Shown here one piece after another: positions 37,608 to 45,957 of a DNA stretch of 64,000 bases; positions within the stretch are counted from its first letter, which is position 1; every line of letters starts with the position of its first letter. Origin of the DNA: JALORV01 sp035429725 (GTDB taxonomy: Bacteria > Pseudomonadota > Gammaproteobacteria > Burkholderiales > Burkholderiaceae_F). The notes beneath the pieces were generated by a model. It did no database searches. It had not been told where the DNA came from and worked only from the letters and a program-made list of their open reading frames with translations. The DNA is taken from assembly GCA_035429725.1 (NCBI GenBank), contig DAOMFI010000001.1, positions 34,749 to 98,748 on the forward strand. The letters run 5' to 3'. The translations under genes were made by a program, and so were the position numbers.

Positions 37608-38543
37608 ATGGAAGCGGAAGCCAAGTACACCTATGTCGGAATCGCGGTCATTGCACTGCTCGCGGCGCTCGTGTCAGGCATTGTCTGGCTGAAGCACAGC
37701 GGCAGCCGCAGCGACTACAACTACTACACGATCTACTTCGAACGACAGCCGCTGGACGGACTGCAGATCGGTGCCGACGTGTCGATGCGCGGCATCAAGG
37801 TCGGGCGCGTCGAGGACTACGCACTCACGAAGAACATCAATCGCGTGCGGGTGTTGATCCGTACCGACCGTCGCACGCCGGTCAGCAGCAACACAGTCGC
37901 GGTCGTGAACCGCCGGTTCGTGACCGGCATTGCCAAGATCGACCTGGAAACGCCCGATCCGCCCGGCCCGCCGCTGACCGACATCACGGGCGACGAGTCA
38001 TACCCGGTCATCGCGGAAGGCACGTCGAATCTCGACGAGATCGCCAACCGACTGAACCGGATCGGCGAGACCGCAGCCGATACGCTCGAACGCCTGAACG
38101 ACGTCCTTAAGCCGGAGAACCGCGCGGCCCTCGACAAGACACTCGCGAACCTGCGCGACCTGACCGGCAGCCTGAACCAGCGCATGGCGGAACTCGACCG
38201 GACGCTGAAGTCCGTCCAGAGCGCGGCGGCAGGGCTGGATCGGGCCGGCAACAGCGTGGCCAGCTTTGCCGACGGCACCAGCCAGGATCTGCGGCCGGCG
38301 CTGCAGCAGGCACAACGCACGATGAAGGATCTTTCCGCGGCAACGGTCGCGCTGGAAAAGCAGGCCGCCCAGCTCTCCCAGTCCATCGGTTCGACGGTGG
38401 CCTCGAGCGGTGATCAGGTGTCTGCCGCCGTGGCCGAACTGAGATCGACAGGGGCCGCGTTGAACCGGCTGATCGATCGCCTGCAGGATCCGCGAGCGGC
38501 GCTGCTGGGTCCATCGCCGGCCCAGCGAGGACCAGGAGAATGA
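37608..38543 (+). CDS. MCE-domain lipid-binding protein (MlaD/PqiB type)
   Basis: This 311-residue protein has one N-terminal membrane helix (about 8-28), a single MCE domain (about 38-115; GLQIGADVSMRGIKVGRV) and a long helical C-terminal part (about 145-300) with coiled-coil character. It is anchored in the inner membrane and faces the periplasm. The long helix is longer than in MlaD and resembles systems in which the MCE protein itself spans part of the periplasm. It overlaps the following lipoprotein gene by four bases. Confidence 0.92.
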   Translation: MEAEAKYTYVGIAVIALLAALVSGIVWLKHSGSRSDYNYYTIYFERQPLDGLQIGADVSMRGIKVGRVEDYALTKNINRVRVLIRTDRRTPVSSNTVAVVNRRFVTGIAKIDLETPDPPGPPLTDITGDESYPVIAEGTSNLDEIANRLNRIGETAADTLERLNDVLKPENRAALDKTLANLRDLTGSLNQRMAELDRTLKSVQSAAAGLDRAGNSVASFADGTSQDLRPALQQAQRTMKDLSAATVALEKQAAQLSQSIGSTVASSGDQVSAAVAELRSTGAALNRLIDRLQDPRAALLGPSPAQRGPGE

Positions 38544-39184
38544 GCATGACAGCGCGGCTCCGTCGGATAGGGCCTCCGGTGCTGGCTGTGGTCGTGCTGC
38601 TCGCGGCCGGCTGCGTCTCGGTGGACATCGGCAAGGATTCGGCAACCCAGCTGGCGCAGTTCCGCATTCTCGACACCGCGGCCGCGCCGCCGCCCCCCGC
38701 GCCGCCCAACGGGCGGCAACTGGTCATCGCGCCCCAGGCCTCCCCGTCCATCGACGACTCGTTTGCACTCGCCTACTCGCGTGCAGCCAACCAGCGCGCG
38801 GCCTACCAGTTCGCGACCTGGACGGACCGGCCCTCGAGTCGGCTGAGCCAGCTGCTGGTCGACCGCCTCTCCGCGCGGCGCGCCTTTGCATCGGTCACGC
38901 TTGCAGGGCGCGGTGTGGCGGGCGACCTCCAGCTCAACCTGAGCGTCGACGATTTCCTGCACGACGCCGCTTCGATTCCCGGGACGGCGCGCGTCGAGGT
39001 CACCGCCGAGATGATCGACCGGGGTACGCGCAGGCTGGTCGCACGGCAAAGCTTCAGCGCCACAGCAGCGGTTGCGGAGGCCAACGCGGCGGGCGCCGCG
39101 GCAGCGCTCAGCGCCGCCAGCAGTCGCGTCCTCGACCAGCTTGTCGCCTGGGCTGAGGCGAACGCTACTTCGCCGGCGCGCTGA
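38540..39184 (+). CDS. ABC-type transport auxiliary lipoprotein (PqiC-like)
   Basis: This 214-residue protein has a lipobox LLAAGC after a short hydrophobic signal, so it is likely an outer-membrane lipoprotein. The body (QFATWTDRPSSRLSQLL, then LQLNLSVDDFLHD) matches the PqiC/ABC auxiliary family that accompanies MCE transporters. ATGA overlap with the MCE gene shows coupling. It probably docks the MCE helix at the outer membrane in place of MlaA. Confidence 0.88.
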   Translation: MSMTARLRRIGPPVLAVVVLLAAGCVSVDIGKDSATQLAQFRILDTAAAPPPPAPPNGRQLVIAPQASPSIDDSFALAYSRAANQRAAYQFATWTDRPSSRLSQLLVDRLSARRAFASVTLAGRGVAGDLQLNLSVDDFLHDAASIPGTARVEVTAEMIDRGTRRLVARQSFSATAAVAEANAAGAAAALSAASSRVLDQLVAWAEANATSPAR

Positions 39185-39192
39185 GGCCCCTG

Positions 39193-39582
39193 GTGCGTGA
39201 CGCTGATCGCCCGTCATCCGCGCGCAACGTCCTCGGTGGACCACTGACCGCGTGCTGCGAAGATCCGGCAACCGGCTTCTTCCGCGACGGCTATTGCCAC
39301 ACCGGTCCGCAGGACGTGGGATCGCACACCGTGTGCGCGCGCATGAGCACGGAGTTCCTGGACTTTTCATTGCAGCACGGCAACGATCTGACTACGCCAC
39401 GCCCCGAGTACGCGTTTCCCGGCCTGCAGGCGGGCGACCGGTGGTGCCTGTGCGCGGCACGCTGGCGCGAGGCCCTTGAGGCGGGCGTCGCGCCGCCGGT
39501 GTACCTCGCCGCCACGCACGAGAAGGCACTCCAGTACGTCACGCTCGAACAGCTCGCACGCCACGCGCTCGACGCGCAATGA
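39193..39582 (+). CDS. DUF2237 family protein
   Basis: This 129-residue cytoplasmic protein is of unknown function but strong family identity: NVLGGPLTACCEDPATGFFRDG, TGPQDVGSHTVCA, GNDLTTPRPEYAFPGL and GDRWCLCAARW are all conserved DUF2237 blocks with invariant cysteines. It starts at a GTG 8 nt after the lipoprotein gene and overlaps the PIN gene by four bases. Confidence 0.9.
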   Translation: MRDADRPSSARNVLGGPLTACCEDPATGFFRDGYCHTGPQDVGSHTVCARMSTEFLDFSLQHGNDLTTPRPEYAFPGLQAGDRWCLCAARWREALEAGVAPPVYLAATHEKALQYVTLEQLARHALDAQ

Positions 39583-40019
39583 GGCGTCCCGCCCTGCCGC
39601 GCGCGGTCATTGACACCAATGTCCTGCTCGACTTCTGGGTATTCGAAGAGGCGACCACCGCGCCGTTGCGCGCCGCCGTTGAGGTACGCCGCGTGCATGT
39701 GCTGCGCAGCGACGCCTGTGTCGACGAGTTCTCCGACGTGCTCGATCGTCCGGCGCTGAAAGTCTCCGCGACCAAACGCTGCGAAATCCTGCGGCTCTGG
39801 CACGCGCTCGCTGCACCGGTCGACCGCGTATTCGCGGCGCCGTACGCCTGCGCCGACCCGCACGACCAGAAGTTTCTCGATCTCGCGCACACGGCGCGCG
39901 CCGACTGGCTCGTGACCAAGGACAAGGCGCTGCTCAAGCTGGCGCGGCGCGCGCGGCGTACGGGCCTGGAGATCGTGCCGCCGACCGCCACGACCCCACT
40001 GCTCGCCACCTTGCCATGA
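39579..40019 (+). CDS. PIN-domain ribonuclease-like protein
   Basis: This 146-residue PIN domain has the N-terminal acidic motif VIDTNVLLDF, a middle Glu (CVDEFSDVL) and the C-terminal DPHDQKFLDLA with TKDKALL, enough for a metal-dependent RNase site. It resembles the COG1569 group often annotated as a toxin. No antitoxin-like gene accompanies it; both neighbours overlap it by four bases and encode a DUF2237 protein and an alcohol dehydrogenase. A free-standing toxin role is therefore doubtful. Confidence 0.85.
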   Translation: MRRPALPRAVIDTNVLLDFWVFEEATTAPLRAAVEVRRVHVLRSDACVDEFSDVLDRPALKVSATKRCEILRLWHALAAPVDRVFAAPYACADPHDQKFLDLAHTARADWLVTKDKALLKLARRARRTGLEIVPPTATTPLLATLP

Positions 40020-41026
40020 CGCACGGCGATCCGGGCCACACGCGCGCGATGGTGCTGACGGCTCCCGGCCAGCCGCTGGTCCTCGCAGAGCGTCTGGTGC
40101 CGCGTCCCGGACCCGGCGAAATCCTGCTGCGCGTGCATGCCTGTGGCGTGTGCCGCACGGACCTGCACATCGTCGACGGTGAACTCACGGAACCGGTGCT
40201 GCCACTGGTGCCCGGCCACGAGATCGTCGGTGTCGTCGTCGCGTGCGGAGCCGGCGTGACGCGATTCGCGACGGGCGATCGCGTTGGCGTGCCCTGGCTC
40301 GGTTCGACCTGCGGTACGTGCCCCTACTGTGGCGGTGGGCGTGAGAACCTCTGCGATGCGCCGATCTTCACGGGCTACACGCGCGATGGCGGCTATGCCG
40401 AGCATGCGGTGGCCGATGCCCGCTACTGCTTCGCCTTGCCGCCCTCACTCGACGACGTTCACGCGGCGCCGCTGCTGTGCGCCGGCCTGATCGGATATCG
40501 CGCTCTGCGCCTGGCCGGCGACGCCCGTCGGCTCGGCATCTACGGCTTCGGCGCGGCCGCGCATGTCATTGCACAGGTGGCGTTGTGGCAGGGACGCGCG
40601 GTGTACGCGTTCACGCGGCCCGGCGACCTTGGCGGGCAGGCCTTCGCCCGCTCCCTGGGTTGCGGCTGGGCCGGGGACTCTACGCAGCCGCCACCCGAGC
40701 CGCTCGATGCGGCGCTGATCTTCGCTCCTGTCGGCGCGCTGGTGCCTGCAGCGCTGCAGGCAACGCGCAAGGGCGGCACCGTCGTCTGCGCAGGCATCCA
40801 CATGAGCGACATTCCGACCTTTCCGTATCGCTGGCTGTGGGGTGAGCGCAGCATCTGCTCGGTGGCCAATCTGACGCGCGCCGACGGTGAAGAGTTCCTT
40901 GCGCTCGCGGCCCAGGTGCCAGTTCGCACGACGGTGGAAGTGTTTCCGCTGGGTAAGGCAAATGCAGCGCTGGACGCGCTGCGGGCCGGGCGCGTGAACG
41001 GCGCCGCGGTGCTCGACTGCCGCTGA
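40016..41026 (+). CDS. Zinc-dependent alcohol dehydrogenase
   Basis: This 336-residue medium-chain dehydrogenase belongs to the AdhP/AdhA group. Catalytic zinc ligands are C46 (GVCRTDLH) and H68 (PGHE). Structural zinc ligands are C99, C102, C105 and C113. The coenzyme-binding loop is atypical: IYGFGAAAH in place of GxGxxG. It begins inside the end of the PIN gene. Its TGA and the convergent stop of the next gene share TGATCA, with no bases between. Confidence 0.9.
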   Translation: MTHGDPGHTRAMVLTAPGQPLVLAERLVPRPGPGEILLRVHACGVCRTDLHIVDGELTEPVLPLVPGHEIVGVVVACGAGVTRFATGDRVGVPWLGSTCGTCPYCGGGRENLCDAPIFTGYTRDGGYAEHAVADARYCFALPPSLDDVHAAPLLCAGLIGYRALRLAGDARRLGIYGFGAAAHVIAQVALWQGRAVYAFTRPGDLGGQAFARSLGCGWAGDSTQPPPEPLDAALIFAPVGALVPAALQATRKGGTVVCAGIHMSDIPTFPYRWLWGERSICSVANLTRADGEEFLALAAQVPVRTTVEVFPLGKANAALDALRAGRVNGAAVLDCR

Positions 41027-42070
41027 TCAGGCCGACTGGGTTTCCAGGACCAGGTGCCGCAATGCGCGGGCGTCGTCGAGCGCATGATGGCGCCGCAGCT
41101 TGAGGTGCTGAGCTGCCTCGTCGAGCGCTTCATACGCGATAGGCACCCGCTGCCAGCGCACGTTGGGCGGGAGATCCTCGCGCCCGAACAACTCGGCGAG
41201 GGCCCAGCGGTCGAATCCGGAGTCGCTGATGATTGTCGTGGGCATCCGGCGCGATCGTTCCTCGAGCCACTCGGTCAGGGCCTGGGCGCCGAGTTCGACC
41301 GGCACCGCGTCGCCGTCGAGCAGCGGCATCACCGTCGACTGCACGAATGCACTCGCGCGCTCCACGCTCCAGCCCTGCAGCTCGGCATAGAACGCCGTCG
41401 AATCGGTGGCGACCGCGCCAATGCTGATCAGCTGCGGCGCGGTCAGGTCGGTGAACTCACTGTCAATGAAGACGTACGTCTGGGCCGGATCGGGGCGGAG
41501 GACCGGCGACGGAACGTTGAGGATGCGGAACAGCAGCACTTCGTCGGCGTAGTTGCCCGCCGGAAGCTGCAGCTTGGAAACCACTTCCTGGGCCGGCAGG
41601 TCCGTCTCACGAAAGCCCGCGCGCCGCATGGCGCGCAGCGCCTTGACGTTGCGACGTGACGGGCGCACCAGGAAGCGGTTCACGCCGTAGTTCGTCTGCA
41701 GCCAGTCACACAGCACCACCAGTGCCTCGGAACCGTAGCCGTGGCCCGCGACGCGCCGCTCGGCCAGCCAGATGTCGAGCTCCACGACATCGTTTCTGAG
41801 ATCGATCGGGCCATGTGAGATACAGCCAATGTCCTCGCCATGGACGCTGACGATCAGCATGCGGCCCGCATAAGGCTGACTGCCGTCGAAAAACAGGTCC
41901 GGGTAGTCTGCACCGAAGGCCTCGAGTGACGGAATCGGATGGTCCGGAAACATCGCGCCGCCCATCAGGTTGGCCGTCAGGTCCGATCCGATCAGCCACT
42001 CGTAGACACGCGCCCGATCGCTGCTCCGGGCGCGCTTCAGCGTGACCTTCGGGCCGGCGATCGTCGTCAT
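41027..42070 (-). CDS. GNAT acetyltransferase fused to a DEDD 3'-5' exonuclease domain
   Basis: This 347-residue two-domain protein is of unknown role. Residues 1-190 form a RimJ-like GNAT domain (ERRVAGHGYGSEAL loop, RNVKALRAMRRAGF). Residues ~198-345 form a DEDDh nuclease domain: D203 and E205 in YVFIDSEFTDL, D283 or D287 in the middle motif, and H328/D332 in HHALDDAR. This second half resembles the small 3'-5' exoribonucleases of the Rv2179c type. Both catalytic sets appear intact. It overlaps the M14 peptidase gene upstream by four bases. RNA processing linked to acetylation is only a guess. Confidence 0.87.
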   Translation of the reverse strand: MTTIAGPKVTLKRARSSDRARVYEWLIGSDLTANLMGGAMFPDHPIPSLEAFGADYPDLFFDGSQPYAGRMLIVSVHGEDIGCISHGPIDLRNDVVELDIWLAERRVAGHGYGSEALVVLCDWLQTNYGVNRFLVRPSRRNVKALRAMRRAGFRETDLPAQEVVSKLQLPAGNYADEVLLFRILNVPSPVLRPDPAQTYVFIDSEFTDLTAPQLISIGAVATDSTAFYAELQGWSVERASAFVQSTVMPLLDGDAVPVELGAQALTEWLEERSRRMPTTIISDSGFDRWALAELFGREDLPPNVRWQRVPIAYEALDEAAQHLKLRRHHALDDARALRHLVLETQSA

Positions 42071-43203
42071 GTCTTACTGCTCTGCAGGTGCTGCAGCAAT
42101 GGCCCCAGCAGGTCGCTACCCAGGCGCGCGCTGCGCGCGCCATTCCATCCGGTGCGCAGATCTGGCGCGTTCGCATTGTCCTTGAACGGCATCTCGAGCG
42201 TCAGCGAAAGGCAGCCGAAACTGTGGCCGATGTACTTCGATGCGAGTTTGAGTACATCGTCCTTGTACTTGCTTGCGGCATAGCCGTGCTCACTCTGGAA
42301 GTCTGGACTCGCCAGGCGGAGTGCCGCACTGAATGCGTCCTGCTCGGTCGCCTGGCGTGGCGTGAAATCCGGCAGCATCTCGCAGCCAGCCACGAAGACA
42401 TACGGGAGATTTTCGTCACCGTGGATGTCGAAGAACGCCGCGCAGCCGGTCGCATGGATGGCTGACTTCACGGCCAGGACTTCGGGGCTGCGCTCGGCGC
42501 TCGGCGCCAGCCATTCGCGGTTGAGGTTGGCGCCCGCCGCGTTGGTGCGCAGATTGCCCATGACCGAGCCGTCAGGATTCATGTTCGGAACAATGTAGAT
42601 CGTGACACTTTCGCGCAACGCGCGTGCGACCGGGTCGGCCGGATCCAACAGCCGCTGCAGCAGCCCCTCGATGAACCACTCGGCCATCGTTTCGCCGGGA
42701 TGCTGGCGGGCGATGATCCACACCGGCCGGCCTCCCGCGCCGACGACCAGAGCGTCGAGGTCGCGCCCAAGCAGGCTGCTGCCCAGTCGCTGCTGCCGCG
42801 CTCCGCGTTGCACGCAGTCTGCCAGCAGCGACAGATGCCGTTCCCATGAATATGGCTCGAAGTACGCCACATACGTCGGACCCGCCGCCGGCGGCACATC
42901 GATCGTCATCGTGGCGCCATCGAAGCGTGTCGGGATGCGCCGCCAGTGGGCACGATCGGTGCTGGCGACGGCCCGGTAGTCCTGCCAGCCACCCGGGTAG
43001 GTGGTCGCACCGGCATTCGTGACGCGCAGAGTCGCGCCGGTCAGCTCGGCACCGCTGACACGGAAGTGGAACCACTGCAGGAACTCACCCGGCGTTCCAT
43101 CGGCGAGCAGGTCGCGGCGTATGCGCAACTCGGCCGAGCTGCCTTCAATGGCGACGACATCAATTGCACCGCTGTCGAATGTGCTGCTGATCGCTATCGG
43201 CAT
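42067..43203 (-). CDS. M14-family cytosolic-type zinc carboxypeptidase
   Basis: This 378-residue peptidase has an N-terminal beta domain (about 1-120) followed by the M14 catalytic domain. Zinc ligands are H168 and E171 (QHPGE) and H261 (DIHGDE); the general base is E337 (LTLEMPF). NPDG and NLNREW are conserved substrate-site motifs. The layout is that of the cytosolic carboxypeptidase group, whose bacterial members are poorly characterised. There is no signal peptide with the ATG at 43203; longer starts up to 43326 add an Arg-rich, non-conserved stretch. Confidence 0.9.
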   Translation of the reverse strand: MPIAISSTFDSGAIDVVAIEGSSAELRIRRDLLADGTPGEFLQWFHFRVSGAELTGATLRVTNAGATTYPGGWQDYRAVASTDRAHWRRIPTRFDGATMTIDVPPAAGPTYVAYFEPYSWERHLSLLADCVQRGARQQRLGSSLLGRDLDALVVGAGGRPVWIIARQHPGETMAEWFIEGLLQRLLDPADPVARALRESVTIYIVPNMNPDGSVMGNLRTNAAGANLNREWLAPSAERSPEVLAVKSAIHATGCAAFFDIHGDENLPYVFVAGCEMLPDFTPRQATEQDAFSAALRLASPDFQSEHGYAASKYKDDVLKLASKYIGHSFGCLSLTLEMPFKDNANAPDLRTGWNGARSARLGSDLLGPLLQHLQSSKT

Positions 43204-43327
43204 AGCGCAGAGGCGACGCTGCGGATCGCGCTGGAAGTTTGGTGCAACATGTGATCGCGACGGGGAGGGGCAGAATCGGGATGCGATGAATCGAAGCGGC
43301 GGACGTACCTCATCAAGCCGCGGCAAG

Positions 43328-43333
43328 TATAAT
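43328..43333 (+). promoter_or_regulatory. Candidate -10 box of the aminotransferase gene
   Basis: A perfect TATAAT lies 38 nt before the ATG at 43371 in the 167-bp divergent space. No convincing -35 hexamer is seen 16-18 bp upstream, so it may need an activator or be incidental. Confidence 0.4.
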
Positions 43334-43370
43334 TCGGAACACGCTAAGTAGCTGTTTTTCTTGAGGTTTC

Positions 43371-44528
43371 ATGGTCCCTGCCGCGCCGGTGTCCCGCCTT
43401 CCCAACGTGGGCACCACGATCTTCACCGTGATGTCGCAGCTCGCGCTGAAGCACGGGGCCGTCAATCTTGGCCAGGGCTTTCCTGACTTCGACTGCGACG
43501 CGCGGCTCCAGCAGTGCCTTGCCGAGGCTGTGCACGCCGGCCACAACCAGTACGCGCCGATGACCGGCGTGCCCGCGCTGCGCGCGGCCATCGCCGAAAA
43601 GAACGCGGCGCTGTACGGGCATCGATACGACGCCGACACCGAGATCACCGTCACCGCCGGCGCGACGCAGGCCATCATGGCGAGCGTGCTGGCGCTGGTG
43701 CACCCCGGCGACGACGTGGTCGTACTGGAGCCGACTTACGACAGCTATGTGCCGTCGATCGAACTCGCCGGTGGCCGGCCCGTGTTCGTGCCGCTCGACG
43801 CCGCGCGCGGCTACGCGCCGGACTGGGAGCGTGTGCGCGCCGCGATCACCGCGAAAACACGGCTGGTCATGCTCAACTTCCCGCACAATCCCACGGGACG
43901 CGTGCTGCGTGCCGAGGACATCGCCGCGCTCGAGCGCCTTGTCGAAGACACTGGCGTGCTGCTGCTCTCTGACGAGGTCTACGAGCACATCGTGTTCGAC
44001 GGCGCCCCGCACCAGTCGTTGATGCGCTCGCCGGCGCTCGCGAGCCGCACAGTCGTCATTTCCAGTTTTGGCAAGACCTTCCACACCACGGGCTGGAAGG
44101 TCGGCTACGCGTGTGCGCCGGCAGCCCTCTCGGCCGAAATACGAAAGGTGCACCAGTTCATGGTGTTTGCGGTCAACACGCCGGCACAGCATGCCTTCGC
44201 GGCCTATCTGCGAGATCCCGCGCCCTACCTGGGGCTGCCGGCGTTCTATCAGGCCAAACGCGATCTCTTCATCGAGGGGCTGCGTCGCACGCCGTTCCGC
44301 GTCCTGCCGTGCGAAGGCACCTACTTCGTGCTGGCCGACTACTCGGCACTGAGCGATCAGCCCGAGCCGGACTTTGCGCAGACGATGATCACCCGCTTCG
44401 GGGTCGCGGTGATCCCGGTTTCGGTCTTCTACAGCGCGCCGGTTGATCGCCGGGTCGTCCGGTTCTGCTTCGCGAAAAGCGACGCCACGCTGCGCGAAGC
44501 GTTGCGACGGATCACTGCCGTGCTGTAA
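43371..44528 (+). CDS. PLP-dependent aminotransferase (methionine/kynurenine aminotransferase-like)
   Basis: This 385-residue fold-type I class I/II aminotransferase has its Schiff-base lysine at K235 in SSFGKTFHTTGWK. PNP-binding NFPHNPTG and the C-terminal Arg (VVRFCF) are present. The N-terminal NLGQGFPDFDC fits the YbdL/MtnE group that uses methionine and aromatic amino acids. Substrate cannot be fixed from sequence alone. TTGAGG precedes the ATG. Confidence 0.9.
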   Translation: MVPAAPVSRLPNVGTTIFTVMSQLALKHGAVNLGQGFPDFDCDARLQQCLAEAVHAGHNQYAPMTGVPALRAAIAEKNAALYGHRYDADTEITVTAGATQAIMASVLALVHPGDDVVVLEPTYDSYVPSIELAGGRPVFVPLDAARGYAPDWERVRAAITAKTRLVMLNFPHNPTGRVLRAEDIAALERLVEDTGVLLLSDEVYEHIVFDGAPHQSLMRSPALASRTVVISSFGKTFHTTGWKVGYACAPAALSAEIRKVHQFMVFAVNTPAQHAFAAYLRDPAPYLGLPAFYQAKRDLFIEGLRRTPFRVLPCEGTYFVLADYSALSDQPEPDFAQTMITRFGVAVIPVSVFYSAPVDRRVVRFCFAKSDATLREALRRITAVL

Positions 44529-44623
44529 GCGCCGGGCCGTCCAAAAGCGCGAACTTCGCTTTGCGGCGATACTCGGGGGTCGGGGAGCCACCAGGCAGCC
44601 TCACCCAAGGAACGGGAACCACC

Positions 44624-45355
44624 ATGCGCAAGGGGAAGTTCGCTCCAACCAAGCCGGTCTACCAACCACCCTCTCAGCTCGTGTGGACGGACGAAAAGCT
44701 CGCCACACTGGACAGCAAGCAGCTGCTCAACCTGCTCGCGAACCTGCACACGCAACGCATTTGCGGTCGTGTTGCCGAGGAAACCGCCACCGAACTCGAA
44801 CAGCGCATTCGCACTCGCCTGCCGTCGCGCGCCGTCGCCGTGCGCCGCAAGCGAGCGCGCAGTGAAGTCATGCTTGAGGCCAGGGTAGCGGAGCAACTCG
44901 GTGCGCTGGCGGCGCAACTCGCCGCACGCTACGACCTCAGCCCGGTAACGGCGGCCCGCGTCTCCGCGGGCACCAAGGGCTTCAGGGCGCAGACGATGAC
45001 CGACAGCAAGGGTCATGCGCGTGCCGGCAGCGCCGTGAAGAACGGTACGGCGGCGATCGATCGCTACATTGCCTGCCGCGTGCGCGACTCGCTGGCAAGC
45101 CTCGCCTACGTCCTGCTGGCCGACCATCCGCAGGAGTCCGGCCGCTATGTGCTGCTGGGAACCAGCGACCTGTTCGACGAAGAGCCGCCCCCGAACGAGT
45201 TCACTGCGCTCGCCGAGCAGCACGCCTGGTCCGCTGGATCGCGCAGCCGCATGCGCGCAGCGCCGATGGCGACGTATGCCGAGGCCGCTGAGAGGTTCGA
45301 GGCTCTGATCGCCCGTGTGGCGGAGCCGCTGGGGCAAGCTGTGGCGACGGCCTGA
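44624..45355 (+). CDS. Hypothetical protein
   Basis: This 243-residue soluble protein is one I do not recognise. The N-terminus is basic (MRKGKFAPTKPVY), followed by helical segments with many Arg residues (RKRARSEVMLEARVAEQL) and a C-terminal acidic patch (DLFDEEPPPNEF). There is no signal peptide or membrane helix. AAGGAACGGG precedes the ATG at 44624. It lies 95 nt after the aminotransferase and codon use fits the neighbours, so it is probably real. Confidence 0.65.
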   Translation: MRKGKFAPTKPVYQPPSQLVWTDEKLATLDSKQLLNLLANLHTQRICGRVAEETATELEQRIRTRLPSRAVAVRRKRARSEVMLEARVAEQLGALAAQLAARYDLSPVTAARVSAGTKGFRAQTMTDSKGHARAGSAVKNGTAAIDRYIACRVRDSLASLAYVLLADHPQESGRYVLLGTSDLFDEEPPPNEFTALAEQHAWSAGSRSRMRAAPMATYAEAAERFEALIARVAEPLGQAVATA

Positions 45356-45672
45356 TCCGGCGCCCGCGGCCCGCTCCGTATCATCGATCGAGAGCGAACT
45401 CGCGGGCCGTCAGGAATCTCGTGGCATGGATTCCTCGAATTCAAGCCCCACGGCCGTGAAGGTACAAAAAATATATCGCTCGACAGAAGGGACATTACCG
45501 CGTACCTTTCGTCGGCTTTCGTTTGAGTTTCGCTTGTCCTTCGGCTTCTCCACTCCGCTGCGTGCAGCGGTGCCTAGCGGGTCTCCACAGGTTCACGTTT
45601 CTTGATCGTTCGCTCGCAGCAGGGCATTTCCTGCAGCGATTAACTTCTCATTGACTATCAAGGAACGAGAAA
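45356..45672 (+). other. Leader region upstream of the cold-shock gene
   Basis: 317 bp without a recognisable gene. An AT-rich patch near 45464-45477 (ACAAAAAATATATC) may hold the promoter. The rest would be a long 5' leader of the kind cold-shock mRNAs use for temperature-dependent translation. AAGGAACGAG just before 45673 is the ribosome binding site. I could not confirm a cold-box sequence. Confidence 0.45.
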
Positions 45673-45876
45673 ATGGCACAAGGTACTGTCAAGTGGTTCA
45701 ACGACGCCAAGGGTTTCGGCTTCATCACGCCGGAAGATGGCTCCAAGGATCTGTTCGCACACTTCTCCGAGATCCAGGGTGGCGGCTTCAAGTCGCTTGC
45801 CGAGGGACAGCGTGTGCAATACGTCGCCAAGGATGGCCCCAAAGGCCCCCAGGCCTCGGAGATTCAGGTCCTCTAG
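45673..45876 (+). CDS. cspA: Cold-shock protein, CspA family
   Basis: This 67-residue single cold-shock domain has both RNA-binding motifs, KGFGFI (RNP1) and DLFAHFS (RNP2-like). These OB-fold proteins bind single-stranded RNA/DNA and act as RNA chaperones. A typical intrinsic terminator follows 19 nt after the stop, so it is a single-gene transcript. Which paralogue it is cannot be told. Confidence 0.95.
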   Translation: MAQGTVKWFNDAKGFGFITPEDGSKDLFAHFSEIQGGGFKSLAEGQRVQYVAKDGPKGPQASEIQVL

Positions 45877-45895
45877 TCGGAAACTGCAATCGAAG

Positions 45896-45926
45896 AAAAC
45901 CGCAGCCGCGCGCTGCGGTTTTTTTT
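45896..45926 (+). terminator. Rho-independent terminator of the cold-shock gene
   Basis: AAAACCGCAGC (45896-45906) pairs perfectly with GCTGCGGTTTT (45912-45922) around a CGCGC loop, and the T-run continues to 45926. The A-tract on the 5' side also allows function for the convergent gene at 45958. Confidence 0.92.
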
Positions 45927-45957
45927 CGCCATCAGACGATGAAGTACCGTCCGGCCG

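Noticed and set aside
39579..40019. A toxin-antitoxin module around the PIN gene
   Set aside because: No small antitoxin gene overlaps or precedes it; the overlapping neighbours are a DUF2237 protein and a dehydrogenase.
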